Assembly (NCBI GenBank): GCA_043747295.1
Contig: JAYTPK010000136.1
Location: forward strand, 1-23,478
DNA: 23,478 bases
Source: JAAFIP01 sp043747295
Lineage (GTDB): Bacteria > Pseudomonadota > Gammaproteobacteria > Burkholderiales > Burkholderiaceae_C
Direction of reading: 5' to 3'
The number at the start of each line of letters is the position of its first letter. Position 1 is the stretch's first letter. Made by a program: the position numbers and the translations under genes. Below the pieces are notes generated by a model. That model had not been told where the DNA came from. It did no database searches and was given only the letters and a program-made list of their open reading frames with translations. Below, piece by piece: positions 20,979 to 23,478 of this stretch.

Positions 20979-21569
20979 CTAAGACGCTTTACCCAACAAA
21001 GCGTCTTTGAGTTTCCAGTCGGCAGGACTTGGGCCCAGCCAAATACGCATCATTGCGTTGAAAAACTCAGGCTCTTTAAATGGCTCACCAAATCGTTTGC
21101 CTTTGATAGTGAGGATAGTGCCCGTGCCTGGTAACCAGTCGATGCTGAATGTGTCACCCGGTTTCATATTTTTGTAGTCGCTGAACATCTGGCTCATGCG
21201 CAGGAGCGAGGGTACCACTTTAGAAAAATCTTTTTTGTCCATGTTGTCCTCTAGGCCGCGTGAGAAAAGTTTGACCAGCTCGCCTGAGTCAATATCACGC
21301 AGTATGGTGATATCAAGACGCTTGTTGCCCGGCGCAGACAGTACCTCCTCGGTAGTATTAGCTTTTTTCCCAAGATACAGACCTGCCGTATAAACTTTGA
21401 AAATGGCTTTAATACGAGTTCCTGCGCCATTCAGCTGCAGTTTTTCGCCGCCTAGGGTGTAATCTGCCTCGTATTTCACGCCTGATACGGTGGTTTGCGC
21501 CAGTGCAGGCATTGCTGCTAAAGCGGCAGCCAGCAGCAGGGCAAAAAAAGATTTTTTATATATCGACAT
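20979..21569 (-). CDS. Secreted chalcone isomerase-like protein
   Basis: This 196-residue protein has a clear Sec signal peptide (MSIYKKSFFALLLAAALAAMPALA, with AQ after the cleavage site) followed by a chalcone-isomerase-like domain: VSGVKYEADYTLGGEKLQLNGAG, FKVYTAGLYLGKKANTTEEVL, KRLDITILRDIDSGELVKLFSRGLEDN, SDYKNMKPGDTFSIDWLPGTGTILTIKGK and EFFNAMMRIWLGPSPADWKLKDALLG (landmarks only). The last motif is typical of the bacterial Chalcone_3 group. In plants the fold isomerises chalcones; bacterial periplasmic members have no established reaction. A GGAG ribosome-binding site lies before ATG 21569. The gene sits opposite in strand between gph and trpE, breaking a commonly contiguous rpe-gph-trp order. 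Confidence 0.88.
   Translation of the reverse strand: MSIYKKSFFALLLAAALAAMPALAQTTVSGVKYEADYTLGGEKLQLNGAGTRIKAIFKVYTAGLYLGKKANTTEEVLSAPGNKRLDITILRDIDSGELVKLFSRGLEDNMDKKDFSKVVPSLLRMSQMFSDYKNMKPGDTFSIDWLPGTGTILTIKGKRFGEPFKEPEFFNAMMRIWLGPSPADWKLKDALLGKAS
20981..21007 (+). terminator. Terminator hairpin after gph, overlapping the 3' end of the convergent gene
   Basis: There is a perfect 10-bp stem, AAGACGCTTT (20981-20990) with AAAGCGTCTT (20998-21007), and an ACCCAAC loop, starting 21 bases after the gph stop. On the plus strand it is followed by TGAGTTTCC, a weak T-tract. The stem also encodes the last codons and stop of the convergent chalcone-isomerase-like gene, so coding and termination functions overlap. 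Confidence 0.6.
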
Positions 21570-21585
21570 AATGATTCTCCATAAA

Positions 21586-21628
21586 AAAGCACGAATTTTC
21601 TTATTTAAAGTTTAGTGTCACGTGCTTT
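21586..21628. promoter_or_regulatory. Inverted repeat in the divergent chalcone-isomerase-like / trp leader region
   Basis: AAAGCACG (21586-21593) and CGTGCTTT (21621-21628) are perfect 8-base complements 27 bases apart in A/T-rich DNA upstream of the secreted-protein gene. They could be half-sites of an operator or a leader hairpin. No cognate regulator is visible. Confidence 0.35.
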
Positions 21629-21671
21629 AAGCCAAACGCACCACAGGGTTTTTACGACTTTGCCTGTAATT

Positions 21672-21719
21672 TACAATGGTGTCCTGTTTTCTACCACCTA
21701 CTTTTTGCTCTGCTACACT
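21672..21719 (+). promoter_or_regulatory. Candidate -10 boxes for the trp leader transcript
   Basis: TACAAT (21672-21677) and TACACT (21714-21719) both resemble sigma-70 -10 elements upstream of the leader-peptide ATG at 21729. The second would leave almost no 5' leader before the peptide. Neither has a convincing -35 at 16-18 bases. A promoter is expected here, but its exact position is uncertain. Confidence 0.35.
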
Positions 21720-21728
21720 AATCAAATT

Positions 21729-21806
21729 ATGTCAACGAGCTTCAACATCACAAACAGCTGCGCACTCGTGCGGGGAGCTTGGCTTTGGCGTACGCCAACC
21801 GTTTAG
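21729..21806 (+). CDS. trpL: trp operon leader peptide
   Basis: This 25-codon open frame upstream of trpE is MSTSFNITNSCALVRGAWLW followed by RTPTV and a stop. It has Trp codons at positions 18 and 20 (TGG at 21780 and 21786), close to its end. Paired Trp codons in a short peptide ahead of trpE are the hallmark of ribosome-mediated attenuation: with charged tRNA-Trp scarce, ribosomes stall there and change RNA folding. The frame is open further upstream, but the short peptide from ATG 21729 fits leader-peptide size. No strong ribosome-binding site is visible. The Trp codons lie at the foot of the first hairpin (21781-21808). Confidence 0.7.
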   Translation: MSTSFNITNSCALVRGAWLWRTPTV

Positions 21807-21921
21807 CCTGATGTCATGCAGCGCTATGCTGCGTCCGCGCTGTGTTGTGACCCAACAGCCCAGCACCTCGTTAGAACCCGCCCCAAGGCTTGCAACCCCT
21901 AAGTTGCAATTATCCAAGCCT
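21781..21921 (+). promoter_or_regulatory. trp attenuator region with mutually exclusive hairpins
   Basis: Four potential stems are visible. First, GGCT plus TTGGCG (21781-21790) pairs with CGCCAA (21793-21798) plus AGCC (21805-21808), covering the Trp codons. Second, CAGCGC (21819-21824) pairs with GCGCTG (21837-21842). Third, GCTG plus TGTTG (21839-21847) pairs with CAACA (21853-21857) and CAGC (21861-21864); it shares bases with the second, so the two exclude each other. Fourth, AGGC-TTGCAAC (21886-21896) pairs with GTTGCAA (21903-21909) and GCCT (21918-21921). No strong U-run follows any stem, so the terminator identity is unclear; only a short TTAT follows the inner fourth stem. Confidence 0.55.
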
Positions 21922-21949
21922 CACGGGCCGCCCGCGCAGAGGCCATACC

Positions 21950-23467
21950 ATGATCACCGAACTAGAATTTAAAAGCCTGCAATCCCAAGGCTTTAACCGC
22001 ATACCACTGGTAGCGCAGGCGTTTGCCGATTTAGAAACCCCGCTCTCGCTGTACCTGAAATTAGCGCACAGCAAAAACCAAGGCAAGCATTCTTTTTTGC
22101 TTGAATCTGTGGTGGGTGGCGAGCGCTTTGGCCGGTACAGCTTTATCGGCTTGCCCGCACGCACTGTGCTGCGGGCCAGCGGCTTTGGCGCAGATGCTGC
22201 CACGCAGGTGCATACCGATGGCGTGCTGGTAGAGACCTTGCCTGGTAATCCGCTCGACGCTATTGCTGCCTTCCAAAGTCGCTTCAAGGTTGCGCTGCGC
22301 CCCGGCTTGCCGCGCTTTTGTGGTGGCTTGGCAGGCTATTTTGGCTACGACACGGTGCGCTACATTGAAAAAAAGCTAGAAGCATCGTGCCCGCCCGACA
22401 CACTAGGCTGCCCCGACATCATGCTGCTGCTGTGTGAAGAGCTGGCCGTGATCGACAACCTGTCGGGCAAGCTTTATCTGATTGTGTATGCCAACCCATC
22501 TGAGGCCGAGGCCTATTCACAGGCTAAAAAACGCCTGCGTGAATTGAAAGACCAGCTGCGTTACAGCGTCACCGCGCCCGTGGTCAAACAGTCACAAGAC
22601 TACCCGGTAGAGCGTGAGTTTGCCAAAGCCGATTATTTAAAAGCCGTGGGCAGCGCTAAAGAGATGATTGCGGGCGGCGACTTTATGCAAGTGCAAGTGG
22701 GCCAGCGCCTCAAAAAGCGCTACACCGAATCACCACTGTCTTTGTACCGCGCCCTGCGATCGCTGAACCCATCGCCCTACATGTACTACTACCATATGGG
22801 CGATTTTCATATCGTTGGTGCATCGCCTGAAATTTTAGTCAGGCAAGAGGTTGTTGCAACAGGTGAGACCAAAATCACCATCCGCCCGCTGGCAGGCACA
22901 CGCCCCCGCGCGGCATCGCCCGAGGCTGACAAAGCCGTAGAAGCCGAACTGCTGGCCGACCCCAAAGAGCGCGCCGAACACGTCATGCTAATCGACCTGG
23001 CCCGCAATGACATTGGCCGCATCGCCAAAATCGGCAGCGTCAAAGTAACCGAAGCTTTTGCAGTAGAGCGCTATAGCCACGTCATGCACATTGTTAGCAA
23101 CGTCGAAGGTATTTTGAACGATGGGCCAGATGGACGATCTCTGGGAAGCATGGACGTGCTCAAAGCCACTTTCCCTGCAGGCACGCTGACCGGTGCACCC
23201 AAAGTGCACGCTATGGAAATTATCGACCAGCTCGAACCCACTAAGCGCGGCATCTACGGCGGTGCTTGCGGGTACTTAAGCTTTGCAGGCGACATGGACA
23301 TTGCCATAGCCATTCGCACCGGCATCATCAAAGACGGCATGCTGTATGTGCAAGCTGCAGCGGGTGTAGTGGCTGATAGCGTGCCTGAACTGGAATGGAA
23401 AGAAACTGAAGCTAAAGCGCGAGCCTTGCTGCGGGCTGCTGAACTGGTAGAGGAGGGGCTGGAATGA
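21950..23467 (+). CDS. trpE: Anthranilate synthase component I
   Basis: This 505-residue chorismate-utilising enzyme makes anthranilate from chorismate with TrpG-supplied ammonia, the first committed step of tryptophan synthesis. The N-terminal domain has ETPLSLYLKLAHSKNQGKHSFLLESVVGG with the feedback-site-type LLES motif, then GRYSFIGLPA. The catalytic domain has GGDFMQVQVGQRL, LNPSPYMYYYHMGDFHIVGASPEILVR (landmarks), TIRPLAGTRPR, ELLADPKERAEHVMLIDLARND, ATFPAGTLTGAPKVHAMEII, and GIYGGACGYLSFAGDMDIAIAIRT. ATG 21950 has an AGAGG ribosome-binding site; a longer frame begins at TTG 21890, inside a hairpin, and is unlikely. Its TGA overlaps the next ATG (ATGA), so translation is coupled. Confidence 0.97.
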   Translation: MITELEFKSLQSQGFNRIPLVAQAFADLETPLSLYLKLAHSKNQGKHSFLLESVVGGERFGRYSFIGLPARTVLRASGFGADAATQVHTDGVLVETLPGNPLDAIAAFQSRFKVALRPGLPRFCGGLAGYFGYDTVRYIEKKLEASCPPDTLGCPDIMLLLCEELAVIDNLSGKLYLIVYANPSEAEAYSQAKKRLRELKDQLRYSVTAPVVKQSQDYPVEREFAKADYLKAVGSAKEMIAGGDFMQVQVGQRLKKRYTESPLSLYRALRSLNPSPYMYYYHMGDFHIVGASPEILVRQEVVATGETKITIRPLAGTRPRAASPEADKAVEAELLADPKERAEHVMLIDLARNDIGRIAKIGSVKVTEAFAVERYSHVMHIVSNVEGILNDGPDGRSLGSMDVLKATFPAGTLTGAPKVHAMEIIDQLEPTKRGIYGGACGYLSFAGDMDIAIAIRTGIIKDGMLYVQAAAGVVADSVPELEWKETEAKARALLRAAELVEEGLE

Positions 23468-23478
23468 ATACGAATACC
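23464..23478 (+). CDS. Start of the gene after trpE (cut by window edge)
   Basis: The ATG at 23464 overlaps the trpE stop in ATGA and reads MNTNT before the window ends. A GAGGAGGGG sequence 7-15 bases upstream, within the trpE 3' end, is a strong ribosome-binding site. By operon convention the next genes should include trpG, but these five residues do not resemble the usual TrpG start, so identity is left open. Confidence 0.6.

Noticed and set aside
21615..21728. Longer version of the leader peptide from 21615
   Set aside because: The upstream part overlaps the likely promoter region and does not look like a protein; the short peptide from 21729 fits a trp leader.
1..23478. Mobile elements, prophage, CRISPR, toxin-antitoxin or defence systems
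   Set aside because: No transposase, integrase, phage structural gene, regularly spaced repeats or recognisable defence protein was found. The six-copy repeat is irregularly spaced by kilobases.

Overview
The window looks like a chromosomal segment of a betaproteobacterium, order Burkholderiales, most likely Comamonadaceae or a close relative. This is inferred from protein character and gene neighbourhoods: ilvE / CHCC zinc finger / waaF; apaG-thiL with pgpA-pncC; rpe-gph next to trpE. No database search was possible. No tRNA, rRNA, insertion sequence, prophage or CRISPR array was seen.

Layout. 1-1039 (minus): an OmpR-type response regulator followed by the start of its histidine kinase, cut by the window edge. 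1136-7314 (plus): a Kef-type antiporter, a small membrane protein, ilvE, a CHCC zinc-finger protein, waaF and an AmpG-like permease. 7399-8511 (plus): an unrecognised 370-residue protein, converging on a membrane-anchored GltB-like protein (8535-10178, minus). 10350-11267 (minus): an alpha/beta hydrolase with the full fluoroacetate-dehalogenase residue set. 11399-13506 (minus): an Acg-type nitroreductase-like lipoprotein and a polytopic membrane protein, divergent from a LysR regulator (13596-14480). 14496-18917: apaG-thiL and pgpA-pncC on the minus strand, separated by a lysR gene and a divergent small-protein/tautomerase pair. 18918-19497: a 580-base non-coding gap with two large potential RNA structures. 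19498-20959 (plus): rpe and gph. 20979-21569 (minus): a secreted chalcone-isomerase-like protein. 21729 to the end: a trp leader peptide with alternative hairpins, trpE, and the first five codons of the next gene.

How the genes work together. Most are housekeeping: branched-chain amino acids, LPS core, cell-wall recycling, thiamine diphosphate, phosphatidylglycerol, NMN recycling, pentose phosphate, glycolate salvage and tryptophan. The accessory parts are the LysR/Acg/membrane cluster, the LysR/tautomerase cluster and the dehalogenase-like hydrolase.

The most unusual signal is a dispersed repeat of about 44 bases. Six gap-free, same-strand copies were found by eye: two intergenic and four inside coding sequence (waaF, pncC, thiL, gph). 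In gph the repeat lies in what looks like an extra in-frame segment. In waaF and thiL it sits within apparently normal-length protein. Other leads are a perfect palindromic LysR-type site at 16679-16703 and the two structured elements between apaG and rpe.
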